Positions 1 through 8,829 of a stretch of DNA of 64,000 nucleotides are shown one piece after another (within the stretch, counting starts at the first letter, position 1; every line of letters starts with the position of its first letter). The DNA lies in the NCBI RefSeq assembly GCF_014205225.1, contig NZ_JACHNB010000001.1:3019501-3083500 (forward strand), given 5' to 3'. Under the pieces are notes generated by a model that saw only the letters and a program-made list of their open reading frames with translations, was not told the origin of the DNA and ran no database searches. Both the position numbers and the translations under genes were made by a program. This stretch comes from Actinoplanes octamycinicus. GTDB taxonomy: Bacteria; Actinomycetota; Actinomycetes; Mycobacteriales; Micromonosporaceae.

Positions 1-975
1 CTGGGCAGCACGTTCGGCGCGGTGATGCTGGTCCGGCTGGCCGTGGTGATCGCCGCCGCGTTCCTGCTCCGGCCGCTGCTGGTCGGCACCGGCGGCGAGT
101 CGAAACTCGACCTGGCACTGCTCGGCGTGCTCGGCGTGGCCGCGCTGGCCACCTGGCCGCTGACCGGCCACCCGACCGCCTCCCCGGTGCCCGGCGTCTC
201 GGTGGTGCTGGATGCCCTGCACCTGGCCGCCATGTCGGTCTGGCTGGGCGGTCTGGTGATGCTCTTCGCGTTCCTGCTGCCCCGGGCCAACGGCCGCGAG
301 CTGGGCGCGATCCTGCCGATCTGGTCGCGCTGGGCGGCCACCGCGGTCGGCGCGCTGATCTTCGCGGGCGTGGTCCAGGCGCTGATCGAGGTGTCGACCC
401 TGGACGGCTTGTTCAACAGCACCTACGGCCGGCTGATCCTGGTCAAGGTGGCGCTGGCGGCGATCGTGATCGGGGTCGCGGCGTACTCCCGGAAACTGGT
501 CAAGGACCGGGCCGCCGAGGAGTCGCCGCGCGGGCTGCGCCGGGTGGTGCTGGCCGAGCTGGCGATCACCGCGGTGGTGCTCGGGGTGACCGCGGCACTG
601 GTGCAGATCGCCCCGCCGCGGACCGCCGAGGCCGCGGAGACCACCGAGACCTCCCAGACGGTCACCCGGACGCTGACCGACAAGACCATGTCGCTGCAGG
701 TGGACATCTACCCGGCGACGGTCGGCAACAACTCGATGCACCTGTACGCGTACACCCCGGACAACAAGCCGCTGCCGGTGGTCGAGTGGAAGGCGACCGC
801 GGCACTGCCCGACAAGGGCATCGAGCCGATCGAGATCCCGCTGCTGCGGATCACCGACTTCCACGCGATCGGCGACATCGCGCTGCCGCAGGCCGGGGAG
901 TGGACGTTCAAGTTCACCGCGCGGACCACCGACATCGATCAGACGACGTTCACGATGACCGCCAAGATCTCCTGA
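1..975 (+). CDS. CopD-family copper resistance membrane protein with C-terminal YtkA-like domain, 5' truncated
   Basis: The reading frame is open from base 1, so the N-terminus lies outside the window. The visible 324 residues hold four or five hydrophobic segments separated by short loops, including the stretch LHLAAMSVWLGGLVML, which is typical of the CopD membrane domain in copper uptake and resistance proteins. After the last membrane segment (about residues 185-205) comes a soluble beta-rich tail of about 110 residues resembling YtkA-like domains, which often follow CopC-CopD fusions in actinobacteria. By family knowledge it would handle copper at the membrane. A CopC domain may be encoded upstream but cannot be seen. 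The gene ends at TGA just before a hairpin. Confidence 0.8.
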   Translation: MGSTFGAVMLVRLAVVIAAAFLLRPLLVGTGGESKLDLALLGVLGVAALATWPLTGHPTASPVPGVSVVLDALHLAAMSVWLGGLVMLFAFLLPRANGRELGAILPIWSRWAATAVGALIFAGVVQALIEVSTLDGLFNSTYGRLILVKVALAAIVIGVAAYSRKLVKDRAAEESPRGLRRVVLAELAITAVVLGVTAALVQIAPPRTAEAAETTETSQTVTRTLTDKTMSLQVDIYPATVGNNSMHLYAYTPDNKPLPVVEWKATAALPDKGIEPIEIPLLRITDFHAIGDIALPQAGEWTFKFTARTTDIDQTTFTMTAKIS

Positions 976-985
976 CGCCGGAAAA

Positions 986-1020
986 GCGATGGCCCGTTCC
1001 GTATCGGATCGGGCCATTGC
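986..1020 (+). terminator. Hairpin terminator after the CopD-family gene
   Basis: An 11-bp stem with one G-U type pair has arms at 986-996 and 1010-1020 (GATGGCCCG against CGGGCCATT) and a 13-nt loop. It begins 11 bases after the stop codon. There is no long T run, as is common in high-GC actinobacteria. Confidence 0.6.
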
Positions 1021-1114
1021 CGTATCTGTCGAGGGCTGCCTGCTCGTTTGACCATTTTGGGGCTATTTGCCTCGGTATGGTGCGCGCAGTGGGCCCGAGA
1101 AGGGGGAATGAACG

Positions 1115-4100
1115 ATGCGGCTGTTCCGGCCGGTCCTCGGCATGCTGCTTTTGACGATCGGACTGCCCGCGCTGCTGGCCGGCGGGTGCCTGTGGGCCGC
1201 GCTCGGGCACCGCGACGCCGGCGGGGCGTTCAGCGCCGAGCTGCAGCGGCTCAGCGTGCCCGGGTACGCGATCGTCGTCCCCGACGTCGACCGCCTGCTG
1301 CGCGACGACGCGTCCTTCGCCCGGATCGGCGACACCGAGCTGCGGATCACCGCGCTCACCGACGAGGGCCCGGCCTTCGTCGGCCTGGCGCCGGCCGGCG
1401 CGGTCGACGGCTACCTGCGGGACGTGCCGCACACCCGGGTCCGCGGCGTCCAGGTCGGCACCGGCGAGCTTCCGATCACCGCGGCCCGGGTCGACGGTGA
1501 CCAGGGTCTTCCGTCCGCCCCCGGCCGCCAGGACTTCTGGACCCGGACCGGCGGCGGCGCGCTGCGCTGGACCCCGGGCGAGCTGACCGGCGGCTACAGC
1601 CTGGTGATCATGAACGCCGCCGGGGGCGACGGCCTGCGCCTCAACGGCACCGTCGAGGTCCGCCCCGGCTGGCTCGACCCGGCCGCCTGGGGCCTGCTCT
1701 CGCTCGGCGTCATCCTGGCCATGGCCGGCGTGATCGTGCTGGCCGCCCCGGCCCGCCGTCGCGAGATCGTCTACGTCGTCGAGCCGAGCCAGGTCCCCGA
1801 CCTGATGCGGGCCATCGGCGCCCCGATCCCGCGCCTCGGCCTGGAGGGTGGGCCGCGCGCACTCCCCGGTCTCGCCCCGGCGGGCCTCGACGAGGACGCC
1901 ATCCGGGCGCTGGGCCGCCGCGGCGGTGGGCTGTTCGGTTTCGGTCACGGCGGGGCGCACCGCCCGCGGACCCTGGCCGACGCGCAGCCGGCCCGCCCGC
2001 CGGCCCTGCCCCAGTTCGCCTGGCCGCCGACAAACCCCGGTGGCCCGGAGGGCGGTTCGCTTCCGCTCTCTTCCGGTACGTCCGCGGCTCCCGGTACGTC
2101 TACCAGTTCCGGTTCATCCACAGTTCCCGTCTCGTCCACGGCTTTCGGTTCGTCCACGGTTCCCGGTTCGCCCGCGATTCCCGGTTCGTCCATGGTTCCC
2201 GGTACGTCCACGGTTCCCGGTGTGTCCACCGCTGGCGAGCCGGCGCCCGTGCCCGGCGCGGTCCTGGCCGGCGGTGCACCCACCGCCGAACCCGCCGCCG
2301 TGGCCGGCCACCCGTGCACCGGAATCCTCCCCGGCGGCATCACCCCGGTGGTCCCTGGCGCTCTCCCGATCCCGACCCCGTCGGCCGCTCCCGCCCCGTC
2401 CCACGGCCTGCTGACCGGTTCCGGTCAACTCGCCGAGCAGTCGCCCACCGAGTTCGGTCCGGCCGCGGCCGGTCCGGCCGCGGCCGGGGTCGGTCCGGTT
2501 GGCAGGCCCGGGGCGGAGACGCCCGCGCCCGGCCGGCCGCTGAGCCTGCTCGGCGCCACCCCGGCCATGGCCGACCTGCCCAGCCCGCCGCCGGCCGCGC
2601 GCCCGGACCGACCCGGCCGTCGCCGTCTCTCGGCCCCGACCGATTTGCCGGAGTTCCACGCCACCGCGGTCGGCGCCTGGGTGGCCCAGACCGCCCCGGA
2701 ACGAGCCCGCCAGACCGAGGCTCAGGCCGCAGCCGCCCTGGCCGAGGCCGCCCGCAACCGAGCCACCAAGCCCGTCGACGATCCCGCAGCGTCCGTCGAC
2801 CAACCCACCGCGTCTGTCGACCAGCCCACCGCGCCTGTCGACCATCCCGCCGCACCTGGCGGCAAGCTCACCGGCCAGCCCACCGCGCCCGTCGACCAGC
2901 CCGCAGCACCCGCCGACCAGCCCGCGGCACCTGGCGGCAAGCTCACCGAGCAGCTCACCGCGGCTGGCGCCAGGCACATCGACCAGCGCGTCATGCCCGG
3001 CGGCAAGCTCACCGGCCAGCCCACCACGGCTGGCGCGAAGGACGTCGAGGAGGGCGTTCAGCAGCAGCAACACGCCGCGGCGGCGTTGTCCGAGGCGGCC
3101 GTGGGCGAGCACGAGCGTCGGGATCGGAAGAAGCGGGACCGGGAGCGCCGAGGCGGCGTGTGGCCGGCTCCGGCACCGCGCCGGGTCGCGCTGCTCACCG
3201 GACCCGCCGCGACCGACTGGGCTGCGACCGGCCTGACCCGGATGGGCGGCAGCCGCCCGTCCCCGAAGCGCACCACGCCGAACGAGCCCACCACTTCGGC
3301 CGCGCCCGTCACGCCGGACATGGTCGCCGCATCGGACGAGCCCACCGCTTCGGCCGCGCCCGTCGCGCCGAACGAGCCCACCGCTTCGGCCATGCCCGCC
3401 GCTGCGAACGAGACCACCGCGGCGAACGGAACCACCGCGGCGAACGCGACCACCTCGCTCGCCTCGACTGCGGCTGACAATTCGTCTGTTTCCGACAATT
3501 CTTCGGTGTCCGCCACGTCAAGCACGCTTGCGCCGAAGCAGGCGGGTTCGGCGGCTTCGCCGATCTCGGCCGCGCAGGGTGCCGCCCGGGTGGCCGCTGC
3601 CGCCGCTGCCGCGGCTGCCGGGGCCGCCAAGGTCGCCGCCGCGCAGGGGATCGCCAAGACCGCGCTCGCGGAGGCCGGCCAGCCGGGCTCGCAGTCCCCG
3701 GTCCGGCAGCGGACCGGCGAACCGGAAGCCTCCACGACGACCATCACCGAGGCGCCCGAGCCCACGGTCGAAACCCGGCCGATTCCGGCGCAGGACGAGC
3801 AGGTCAAGGCGAGTTCGGACGGCCAGGTCAAGGCGGGTCCGGGCGGGCAGGTCAAGGCGGGTCCGGGCGGGCAGGTCAAGGCGGGTCCGGGCGGGCAGGC
3901 CGAGGCGGGTCCGGGCGGGCAGGCCGAGGCGGGTCCGGGCGGGCAGGTCAAGGCGGGTCCGGATGTCGAGGCGGCGACGGAGCCGGTCGAGACGGACGTG
4001 GATCCGAACGCGCCCACCGAGCCGATCGAGAACCGGCCGGAATCGGATGTCCCCACCCAGCCGATCGAGAACCGGCCGGCCGCCGACCCCGACGATGTCT

Positions 4101-5647
4101 CCACGGCGGACGCGGCCTCCGAGGCCATGCGGTCCGCGGTGGCTGAGATGGCGGGAGACAAACCGACCTGGCCGCCGGTCGGCGAGCCGGCCCGCCCGGC
4201 CGCCGAAGCAACCACAGCCGCGCTGACCCCCACCGGCCCGGCCACGGACCAGCGGAACGCGGTCAAGGGAGACGAGCCCGCAGCCGCGCTGACCCCCGCC
4301 GTCCCGGCCACGGGCCAGCCGAATGCGGTCAAGGGAGACGAGCCCGCGGCCGCGCTGACCCCCGCCGTCCCGGCCACGGACCAGCGGAACGCGGTCAAGG
4401 GAGACGAGCCCGCGGCCGCGCTGACCTCCGCCGTCCCGGCCACGGACCAGCCGAATGCGGCCAAGGGAGACGAGCCTGCAGCCGGCCAGGCAGGTGTGGA
4501 CGAGGCTGGGGCGAGCGACTCCAAGCCGGGGACGGACACGCGGGAAGAGTCCAAGCCGCCGATCGTGCCGTTGCCCGGGCGGCAGGTGGAGGTTCCGGGC
4601 AAGCCGGTGCCGGCGGCTCGGGTGGCTGCGGCCGACGAGGTGGGTCGGGTGTCGATCCACGAGGCCGAGGCCGGGCAGCCCGCGGGGGCGACCGATGAGG
4701 TGGCGGATGGCGGGGCGGAGGGGCGTACCGGAAATGGTGCCTCGACCGACGCCCTGCCCGGCGGCGAGAAGATCGCGGTGACGCCGAAGGCGGCCGCGCT
4801 TGCCGGACCGGCTCGGACGCTCATGCCCAAGCAGCCCGGCGATCGGGCCGCCGAGGAGCGTTCCTCGATGCACGCGATCGAGGCCGGCGCAGCCGAGCAG
4901 GTCATCGAGCAGTCCAAGACTGAGCCCGCCGCAGCGGACCAGGCCGAGGCGGAGCAGGTCGCCACGGAGCAGGTTGTGGCGGACGGGATTCCGGAACAGG
5001 GCGCCAAGTCGGCGGGTAAGGCGGCCGGGAAGCGGGCCGCCGAGCCGAACCGGCCGCTCTCCCGGGCTCAGGACCGCCTCGCCGGGACCGGTCGGCAGGG
5101 TGGCGCGGCTGCCGGGCGCAAGGTGCCGGCCGCTTGGATCAAGGCCGCCGAAACGGTCGCCGCCCGAGCCGCCACCAAGCCCGAGCCGATCTCGGTCGAG
5201 GCGCAGTCCGCGACGGCAACGCCGGCCGGGACCGCGTCAGCGAAGGCCGCGCCGACGGAGACAACGGAGGCGACAGCCACGGTGACTGAGGCGACAGCCA
5301 CGGTGACCGAGGCGGCGGCCGGGGTGACCGCGGCGGACAAAGCGGCGGGGTCGGCCGCGGCGGACAAGGCGGGGGCCGCCACGGTGACGGAGGCGGCTGG
5401 GGAAGGGGCAGCGGCGCGCAAGCCGCGGCCGCGGACCCGGACCACCCGCAGCGCCGCGGAGAAGGCGGAGAAACCGGAGAAATCGGAGAAGCCCGCGAAG
5501 GTGGACCAGGCCGAGGCCGACAAGCGGATCCCGAACTACCGCGAGGAGGCGGCGGAGCTGCTGGCCGCCGCCACCGCCCCGAAGCGCCGCCGCCCCACCA
5601 GCCGGACCGCGCCGCGCACCGCGCCGAAGGACACCACCGAGAAGTAG
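1115..5647 (+). CDS. Large Ala/Pro-rich repeat protein with two N-terminal membrane helices, unknown function
   Basis: Encodes 1510 residues. I do not recognise a family. The start is well set by AGGGGG eight bases upstream. Helix 1 spans about residues 5-28 and helix 2 about 190-212. Between them is a roughly 160-residue domain likely outside the cell, so the long C-terminal tail would be cytoplasmic. The tail is low complexity: Pro/Ser/Thr runs (about residues 310-375), VDQP/GGKLTGQ repeats (550-640), an 8-residue GQVKAGPG repeat (896-951), a 22-residue repeat (1037-1124) and a Lys/Pro/Ala-rich basic end. Codon use matches neighbours, so it is a real gene and not a chance frame. It may be a membrane scaffold; that is a guess. 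Confidence 0.75.
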   Translation: MRLFRPVLGMLLLTIGLPALLAGGCLWAALGHRDAGGAFSAELQRLSVPGYAIVVPDVDRLLRDDASFARIGDTELRITALTDEGPAFVGLAPAGAVDGYLRDVPHTRVRGVQVGTGELPITAARVDGDQGLPSAPGRQDFWTRTGGGALRWTPGELTGGYSLVIMNAAGGDGLRLNGTVEVRPGWLDPAAWGLLSLGVILAMAGVIVLAAPARRREIVYVVEPSQVPDLMRAIGAPIPRLGLEGGPRALPGLAPAGLDEDAIRALGRRGGGLFGFGHGGAHRPRTLADAQPARPPALPQFAWPPTNPGGPEGGSLPLSSGTSAAPGTSTSSGSSTVPVSSTAFGSSTVPGSPAIPGSSMVPGTSTVPGVSTAGEPAPVPGAVLAGGAPTAEPAAVAGHPCTGILPGGITPVVPGALPIPTPSAAPAPSHGLLTGSGQLAEQSPTEFGPAAAGPAAAGVGPVGRPGAETPAPGRPLSLLGATPAMADLPSPPPAARPDRPGRRRLSAPTDLPEFHATAVGAWVAQTAPERARQTEAQAAAALAEAARNRATKPVDDPAASVDQPTASVDQPTAPVDHPAAPGGKLTGQPTAPVDQPAAPADQPAAPGGKLTEQLTAAGARHIDQRVMPGGKLTGQPTTAGAKDVEEGVQQQQHAAAALSEAAVGEHERRDRKKRDRERRGGVWPAPAPRRVALLTGPAATDWAATGLTRMGGSRPSPKRTTPNEPTTSAAPVTPDMVAASDEPTASAAPVAPNEPTASAMPAAANETTAANGTTAANATTSLASTAADNSSVSDNSSVSATSSTLAPKQAGSAASPISAAQGAARVAAAAAAAAAGAAKVAAAQGIAKTALAEAGQPGSQSPVRQRTGEPEASTTTITEAPEPTVETRPIPAQDEQVKASSDGQVKAGPGGQVKAGPGGQVKAGPGGQAEAGPGGQAEAGPGGQVKAGPDVEAATEPVETDVDPNAPTEPIENRPESDVPTQPIENRPAADPDDVSTADAASEAMRSAVAEMAGDKPTWPPVGEPARPAAEATTAALTPTGPATDQRNAVKGDEPAAALTPAVPATGQPNAVKGDEPAAALTPAVPATDQRNAVKGDEPAAALTSAVPATDQPNAAKGDEPAAGQAGVDEAGASDSKPGTDTREESKPPIVPLPGRQVEVPGKPVPAARVAAADEVGRVSIHEAEAGQPAGATDEVADGGAEGRTGNGASTDALPGGEKIAVTPKAAALAGPARTLMPKQPGDRAAEERSSMHAIEAGAAEQVIEQSKTEPAAADQAEAEQVATEQVVADGIPEQGAKSAGKAAGKRAAEPNRPLSRAQDRLAGTGRQGGAAAGRKVPAAWIKAAETVAARAATKPEPISVEAQSATATPAGTASAKAAPTETTEATATVTEATATVTEAAAGVTAADKAAGSAAADKAGAATVTEAAGEGAAARKPRPRTRTTRSAAEKAEKPEKSEKPAKVDQAEADKRIPNYREEAAELLAAATAPKRRRPTSRTAPRTAPKDTTEK
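3800..3967 (+). repeat. 24-bp coding tandem repeat, about seven copies
   Basis: The unit CAGGTCAAGGCGGGTCCGGG with four further bases recurs at 3800, 3824, 3848, 3872, 3896, 3920 and 3944 and encodes GQVKAGPG-type octapeptides. Two units carry GCCGAG in place of GTCAAG, changing VK to AE and reversing the charge. Confidence 0.9.
4223..4486 (+). repeat. 66-bp coding tandem repeat, four copies
   Basis: Four consecutive 66-bp units encode a 22-residue motif starting LTPAVPATDQ and containing NAVKGDEPAAA. Units differ by a few substitutions only, which points to recent expansion within the large repeat protein. Confidence 0.9.
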
Positions 5648-5665
5648 CCGCGCCGGACGTACACC

Positions 5666-5706
5666 GGCGAGGGCCATCCGATCATCGGGTGGCCCTCGCC
5701 GCTTTT
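5666..5706 (+). terminator. Strong hairpin terminator after the repeat-protein gene
   Basis: A 14-bp stem starting GGCGAGGGCCAT with one G-U type pair and a 7-nt loop is followed by GCTTTT. It lies 18 bases after the stop codon and before the promoter of the next gene. Confidence 0.85.
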
Positions 5707-5734
5707 CCGGACAGAAAGTGGCCGCAATCGCCGT

Positions 5735-5746
5735 TAGCGTCGCGTC
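5735..5746 (+). promoter_or_regulatory. Leaderless -10 element of the AlkZ-like gene
   Basis: TAGCGT at 5735-5740 ends six bases before the ATG and no Shine-Dalgarno sequence is present. This is the usual layout of leaderless actinobacterial transcripts, where transcription starts at the start codon. Confidence 0.5.
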
Positions 5747-6871
5747 ATGACCACCCTCTCCACCCGCGTGCTGAACCGGACCTACCTCCGCCGCCAGTTC
5801 CTCGACGCCCGATCCGGCGCGAGCGCCCTGGACGTCCTCCAGCACCTGGTCGCCCTGCAAGGCCAGGAGAGCGACGCCCCCTACCTCGGCCTCCGGGCCC
5901 GGATCGCCGGCTTCCGGCGGGAGCACCTCACCGAGCTGCTGGAGAACCGCCAGGTGGTCCGCGGCGCGCTGCTGCGCGGGACTCAGCACCTGTGCGCCGG
6001 CGCCGACTACCCGTGGCTGCGGCCGACGGTTCAGGCCGTACTGGAAAGGATCGCCGGTCGTTTCCACGGTCCGGACCGGACCGCCCTCCTCGCGTCGATC
6101 GGCCGGATCCTGGCGGCGGAGCCGCTGTCCCGCGCCGAGCTGGGCCGCCGGCTGGCCGCGGACTTCCCCGGGCACGCGCCGGCCGACCTGGCGGTGACCG
6201 CGCACTGGCACGCGCCGCTGCTGCACCCGCCGCCGTCCGGGCTGTGGGGACATCGCGGCCGGATCACCTGTGTCGCCGCGGAGGCCTGGCTGGGCCGGCC
6301 GATGGCCGAGGCCAGCCCGGAGACGCTGATCCTGCGGTATCTGGCGGCCTACGGGCCGGCGAGCGTCAAGGACGTGCAGGTCTGGTCGGGTCGCACCCGG
6401 ATGGGGTCCGAGCTGGGCGCGCTCCGCGACCGGCTGCGGGTCTTCCGCGACGACAAGGGCATGGACCTGTACGACCTGCCGCACGCCCCGCTGGCCGACC
6501 CGGACGAGCCGGCGCCCGTCGTGTTCCTGCCGGAGTTCGACAACGCGGTGCTCGGTCACGCCGACCGGGACCGGATCATCCACCCGGGGGATCGGGCGCT
6601 GGTCACCCCGGGCGGGTCGGTGGTCCGGCCGACCGTGCTGGTGGACGGTTTCGTGGCGGCGGTCTGGGAGCGGCGGGGCGGGGAGCTGCGGATCAGCCCG
6701 TTCCGTGGGTGGAGCGCGGCGGTCCGCGACGAGGTGGTCGCCGAGGGGGAGCGGGTGATCCGGTTCGCCGCGGGGGAGTCGCCGTCCCGGGTGGTGATCG
6801 TCGACGAGATCCCGAAGGGGCCCTCCGCGCTGCCGACACGGAGGGCCCCTTTACCGGGGGAAACGGAGTAA
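5747..6871 (+). CDS. AlkZ-like winged-helix DNA glycosylase family protein (HTH_42)
   Basis: Encodes 374 residues, the usual length of the winged-helix family that includes the DNA glycosylases AlkZ and YcaQ. By family knowledge these release alkylated or crosslinked bases from DNA. The N-terminal region carries LQGQ, with Q38 and Q40 in the position of the catalytic QxQ motif of AlkZ-type enzymes. The family block LPEFDNAVLGHADRDR and the PTVLVDGFVAAVW strand follow near the C-terminus. The last 20 or so codons lie over a strong terminator hairpin. It is probably monocistronic and leaderless. The substrate cannot be told from sequence; AlkZ paralogues differ widely. Confidence 0.8.
   Translation: MTTLSTRVLNRTYLRRQFLDARSGASALDVLQHLVALQGQESDAPYLGLRARIAGFRREHLTELLENRQVVRGALLRGTQHLCAGADYPWLRPTVQAVLERIAGRFHGPDRTALLASIGRILAAEPLSRAELGRRLAADFPGHAPADLAVTAHWHAPLLHPPPSGLWGHRGRITCVAAEAWLGRPMAEASPETLILRYLAAYGPASVKDVQVWSGRTRMGSELGALRDRLRVFRDDKGMDLYDLPHAPLADPDEPAPVVFLPEFDNAVLGHADRDRIIHPGDRALVTPGGSVVRPTVLVDGFVAAVWERRGGELRISPFRGWSAAVRDEVVAEGERVIRFAAGESPSRVVIVDEIPKGPSALPTRRAPLPGETE
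6815..6852 (+). terminator. Terminator hairpin lying inside the 3' end of the AlkZ-like coding region
   Basis: AAGGGGCCCTCCG (6815-6827) pairs perfectly with CGGAGGGCCCCTT (6839-6851) across an 11-nt loop, followed by T. The stop codon of the overlapping gene is 18 bases further on, so the hairpin is translated. Confidence 0.75.
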
Positions 6872-7009
6872 CCGAAGGGGGGCTTCGTCCGTTAAGTTCA
6901 CTTTACCCCCTCAATCGGCCAACCGGGAAGTCACCCCCCTAAAGCGGACAATCAACGCGAATGTTCGCTGTGGTGACACTCGCGTCGAACACCCGCGCCG
7001 GTCCCGGCG

Positions 7010-7021
7010 TAGGCTGTCCGG
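7010..7021 (+). promoter_or_regulatory. Leaderless -10 element of orn
   Basis: TAGGCT at 7010-7015 ends six bases before the GTG start. No ribosome-binding site is present, supporting a leaderless transcript. Confidence 0.5.
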
Positions 7022-7612
7022 GTGGCGGATCTTCTGGTGTGGATCGACTGTGAGATGACCGGTCTCGACCTGGGCAAGGACAAGCTCATCGAGGTCGCGG
7101 CGCTGGTCACCGATCCCGATCTCAACGTGCTGGGCGAGGGTGTCGACCTGGTCATCCACGCCGACGACGCGGCGCTCGACGCGATGCCCCCGGTGGTCCG
7201 GGACATGCACGCGAAATCCGGGCTCACCGAGGAGGTGCGCCGCTCGGTGCTGACCATGGCCGAGGCCGAGGAGCAGATCCTGGCGTACGTGAAGGAGCAC
7301 GTCCCCAACCCGCGGACCGCCCCGCTCTGTGGCAACAGCATCGCCACCGACCGTGGCTTCCTGGCCCGGGACATGCCGGCGCTCGACGCCCACCTGCACT
7401 ACCGCATGATCGACGTCTCGTCGATCAAGGAGCTGTGCCGCCGGTGGTACCCGCGGGTGTATTTCGGGCAGCCGGCCAAGGGCCTGTCGCACCGCGCGCT
7501 CGCCGACATCCGGGAGAGCATCCGCGAGCTGGAGTACTACCGGCGCACCGTCTTCGTCCCGCAGCCCGGCCCGGACGTGGAGGCGGCCAAGGCGATCGCC
7601 GCCCAGCTCTGA
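7022..7612 (+). CDS. orn: Oligoribonuclease
   Basis: Encodes 196 residues, close to the normal Orn length. By family knowledge it is a cytoplasmic 3'-5' exonuclease that degrades 2-5 nt RNA and pGpG to mononucleotides. The DEDDh residues are visible: D9 and E11 in [10 protein letters not shown], a third Asp in [11 protein letters not shown], and His with Asp in the Exo III block LSHRALADI. It is a GTG start with TAGGCT six bases upstream. The gene stands alone, followed by tRNA-His, a neighbour often seen in actinobacteria. Because it clears pGpG, it is functionally linked to the diguanylate cyclase encoded further along. Confidence 0.95.
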   Translation: MADLLVWIDCEMTGLDLGKDKLIEVAALVTDPDLNVLGEGVDLVIHADDAALDAMPPVVRDMHAKSGLTEEVRRSVLTMAEAEEQILAYVKEHVPNPRTAPLCGNSIATDRGFLARDMPALDAHLHYRMIDVSSIKELCRRWYPRVYFGQPAKGLSHRALADIRESIRELEYYRRTVFVPQPGPDVEAAKAIAAQL

Positions 7613-7700
7613 CACGCCGTCGGTAACCCGCTCGACGGGCCGGGCAGGCGTGTGGCTATGATTGACCGGCACGACGGGGGCGAGTCCTCCGCGCGGGCGT

Positions 7701-7777
7701 GGTGGTCGTAGCTCAGTTGGTAGAGCACCTGGTTGTGGTCCAGGGGGTCGCGGGTTCGAGTCCCGTCGATCACCCCA
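7701..7777 (+). tRNA. tRNA-His (GTG)
   Basis: A full cloverleaf: acceptor arms 7702-7708 and 7767-7773, anticodon GTG at 7735-7737, and T loop GGTTCGAGTCC. G at 7701 pairs with discriminator C at 7774, the extra G-1 pair that marks tRNA-His. CCA is encoded at 7775-7777. Confidence 0.97.
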
Positions 7778-7783
7778 CGTAAG

Positions 7784-7813
7784 AAAGGCTCGGTCTTCGG
7801 ACCGGGCCTTTTT
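7784..7813 (+). terminator. Intrinsic terminator after tRNA-His
   Basis: GGCTCGGTC pairs with GACCGGGCC around a short loop and is followed by TTTTT, a classical intrinsic terminator seven bases after the tRNA. Confidence 0.9.
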
Positions 7814-7984
7814 CGCGTCCCGGGTCCCGGCCGGCCGCGACGCGATCGCTGACGGCGGGCCGGGCCGCCGTTGCGGTCGCTGACGGCGGTCGCGAAAAAG
7901 TTCTCGGGAGCGCGCAACCTTTCCGGCCCCCGGGGCCACTGGGTGGGTGATCAACCCTCATCCCTGCCCCCGGGAGTCCCCCTG

Positions 7985-8260
7985 ATGCTCGTCAAGCGTT
8001 TCGTCGTGCCGCTCGCGGTGGTGACGGCCGCCACCGCGTCACCGACCGTGACCGGGCTGGCCACCGCGTCACCCAGCACCACCAAGACGGCGACTCCGGC
8101 CCCCGCCAAGGGCGCCGAGGACTACGCCGACACCGACGACCTGGCAGGGCGGGGATGGCTCGACAAGACCAAGTATCTGTCCAGCGTGCAGGCCGGGACC
8201 GAGGTCTTCACCGGCTCGGGACAGCTCGACACCAGCGCGTACTCGGTGAAGATCAGCTAA
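7985..8260 (+). CDS. Small secreted protein, unknown function
   Basis: Encodes 91 residues. The chosen ATG has GGGAG eight bases upstream; an open frame extends further 5' but without start signals. The N-terminus MLVKRFVVPLAVVTA resembles a Sec signal peptide, followed by a Thr/Ala/Pro-rich linker and a short conserved-looking end with GWLDKTKYLSSVQAGTEVF. I recognise no domain. It lies 41 bases upstream of a sigma factor gene on the same strand and might be co-transcribed, but no function follows from that. Confidence 0.55.
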   Translation: MLVKRFVVPLAVVTAATASPTVTGLATASPSTTKTATPAPAKGAEDYADTDDLAGRGWLDKTKYLSSVQAGTEVFTGSGQLDTSAYSVKIS

Positions 8261-8301
8261 CCCGGTCCGCCTGCGGGCCCGCCACGGTCAGGAAGAGCCG
8301 C

Positions 8302-8829
8302 GTGCCGGAGCACGACGACGCCGAACGCGCCTTCCGGCGCTTCTTCGACGAACACCACACCGCCCTGTCCCGCCTCGCGTACCTCGTCACCGGCGAGCCG
8401 CAGGTCGCCGACGATCTGGCGTCGGACGCGTTCGTCGAGGTGTGGCGGCACTGGGAGCGGGTGCAGGCGGCGGACAGCCCGATCGCCTACGCCCGCGGCA
8501 TCGTGACCAACCTGGCCCGCCAGTGGATCAGGAGGCAGACCCGGGAACGGGCCGGCCTGCTCCGCCTCGGCCTGCTGCGCCGGGAGCGGGGCGGGGAGAC
8601 CGACACCCCGGCGGTCCTGGACGTGCGGGCGGCGCTGCGGCGTCTCCCGCTGCGCCGCCGGGAGTGCGTGATCCTGCGCTACTGCTTCGACGTGCCGGAG
8701 AAGGAGGTCGCCGCGATCCTCGGCATCTCGGTGGGCGCGGTCAAGAGCCACACGTCGCGCGGCGCCGCGCAGCTGAGCGAGTTCCTGCGGGAGATGCCGC
8801 TGCCGGCGGGAGGAGGTCACCATGGGTGA
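8302..8829 (+). CDS. SigE-family ECF RNA polymerase sigma factor
   Basis: Encodes 175 residues from a GTG with AGGAAG six bases upstream. Region 2 spans about residues 12-80, with YLVTGEPQVADDLASDAFVE typical of ECF sigma2. Region 4 spans about 110-160, with the HTH block VPEKEVAAILGISVGAVKSH. It would direct RNA polymerase to an alternative promoter set. The next gene starts before this stop (8-base overlap), so the two are translationally coupled and the partner is probably its regulator. There is no C-terminal SnoaL extension. Confidence 0.9.
   Translation: MPEHDDAERAFRRFFDEHHTALSRLAYLVTGEPQVADDLASDAFVEVWRHWERVQAADSPIAYARGIVTNLARQWIRRQTRERAGLLRLGLLRRERGGETDTPAVLDVRAALRRLPLRRRECVILRYCFDVPEKEVAAILGISVGAVKSHTSRGAAQLSEFLREMPLPAGGGHHG

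Noticed and set aside
3058..5007. A 649-codon minus-strand open frame
   Set aside because: Antisense to the large repeat protein; it only mirrors the repeats.
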